From NCBI RefSeq assembly GCF_001544475.1, contig NZ_FCNW02000019.1, positions 38,784 through 102,783 on the forward strand: DNA of 64,000 bases. The letters run 5' to 3'. The stretch's first letter is position 1. Each line of letters opens with the position of its first letter. The position numbers and the translations under genes were made by a program. This DNA is from Caballeronia humi. GTDB lineage: Bacteria > Pseudomonadota > Gammaproteobacteria > Burkholderiales > Burkholderiaceae. Below are positions 63,842 through 64,000 of the stretch, one piece after another. Below the pieces are notes generated by a model, which did no database searches, had not been told where the DNA came from, and was given only the letters and a program-made list of their open reading frames with translations.

Positions 63842-63870
63842 ATTATGAACGAACAATGTTCTTGTGTCAA
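63842..63870 (-). promoter_or_regulatory. Promoter of the tRNA-Tyr-Gly-Thr-tuf operon
   Basis: On the minus strand a perfect TTGACA (complement of 63865-63870) stands 17 bases before CATAAT (complement of 63842-63847). It is the best promoter match in the window, with a start near 63835. Confidence 0.85.
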
Positions 63871-63928
63871 GCCGAACATTCGATCTGGCTCGATTAATCC
63901 TCTCATCTATAGCTGCACGCCGCAACGC

Positions 63929-63957
63929 AAAAACCCCACTTTTGGGGTGGGGTTTTT
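63929..63957 (-). terminator. Terminator of the rRNA operon
   Basis: AAAAACCCCAC (63929-63939) pairs with GTGGGGTTTTT (63947-63957) around a 7-base loop, 16 bases after the 5S 3' end. It forms in either direction but serves the minus-strand rRNA transcript. Confidence 0.92.
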
Positions 63958-63973
63958 GTTTGAGGCATGAGGA

Positions 63974-64000
63974 GCCTGACGATTACCTACTTTCACACGG
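63974..64000 (-). rRNA. rrf: 5S ribosomal RNA, 3' end only
   Basis: The minus strand reads CCGTGTGAAAGTAGGTAATC then GTCAGGC, the 3' end of betaproteobacterial 5S rRNA. Only the last 27 bases are inside the window; the rest of the rRNA operon must lie to the right. Confidence 0.88.

Overview
The window is high-GC DNA from a Burkholderiaceae chromosome, most like Paraburkholderia or Caballeronia. This rests on the ribosomal gene order (tRNA-Tyr/Gly/Thr, tuf, tRNA-Trp, secE ... rpoBC, recQ, rpsL ... tuf, rpsJ ... rplQ), on protein sequences I recognise as Burkholderia-type (SecY, RplC, AroB, RpsH), and on the ugp, aroK/aroB and pilMNOPQ neighbourhoods. I cannot assign a species. Nearly all of the window is core chromosome. 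I see no insertion sequence, prophage, CRISPR array or plasmid gene.

Layout. (1) 1-696: a strong terminator and a DUF883 membrane-anchored protein. (2) 710-6005, minus strand: a glycerol-3-phosphate uptake operon, ugpB-A-E, a small ABM-domain protein, ugpC and ugpQ. (3) 6064-13068, minus: dgt, aroB, aroK, then a type IV pilus inner-membrane/secretin cluster (pilM, pilN, an apparent pilO-pilP fusion, a short pilQ), divergent from the penicillin-binding protein gene mrcA (13263-15662, plus). (4) 15699-19338: cyaY; lptM-lysA (plus); and the periplasmic methionine-sulfoxide repair pair msrP-msrQ (minus). (5) 19493-23759, minus: system II cytochrome c maturation (resB-ccsB) next to a dihaem cytochrome c4. 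(6) 24049-25973, plus: engB and hemB. (7) 26046-28218, minus: cutA-dsbD. (8) 28377-63478, minus: one of the longest translation/transcription superclusters in bacteria, running 5' to 3' from tRNA-Tyr through tuf, secE-nusG, rplKAJL-rpoBC, recQ, rpsL-rpsG-fusA-tuf and the S10, spc and alpha operons to rplQ and a strong terminator. (9) 63974-64000: the 3' tip of a 5S rRNA gene, so an rRNA operon lies just beyond the right edge.

Regulatory structure I can point to includes near-consensus sigma-70 promoters ahead of the tRNA-tuf operon (63842-63870) and the str operon (47812-47841), an attenuator-like hairpin between rplL and rpoB, and a strong terminator about 20 nt ahead of the resB start. Two internal promoters lie inside the ribosomal supercluster, before rplC and before rplN. 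In both, the -10 element lies in the loop of a long inverted repeat, so read-through RNA would contain the hairpin while RNA started at the internal promoter would not. I consider this repeated architecture, the PilO-PilP fusion and the single-residue difference between the two tuf copies the most worthwhile leads. No clearly novel multi-gene system is visible.
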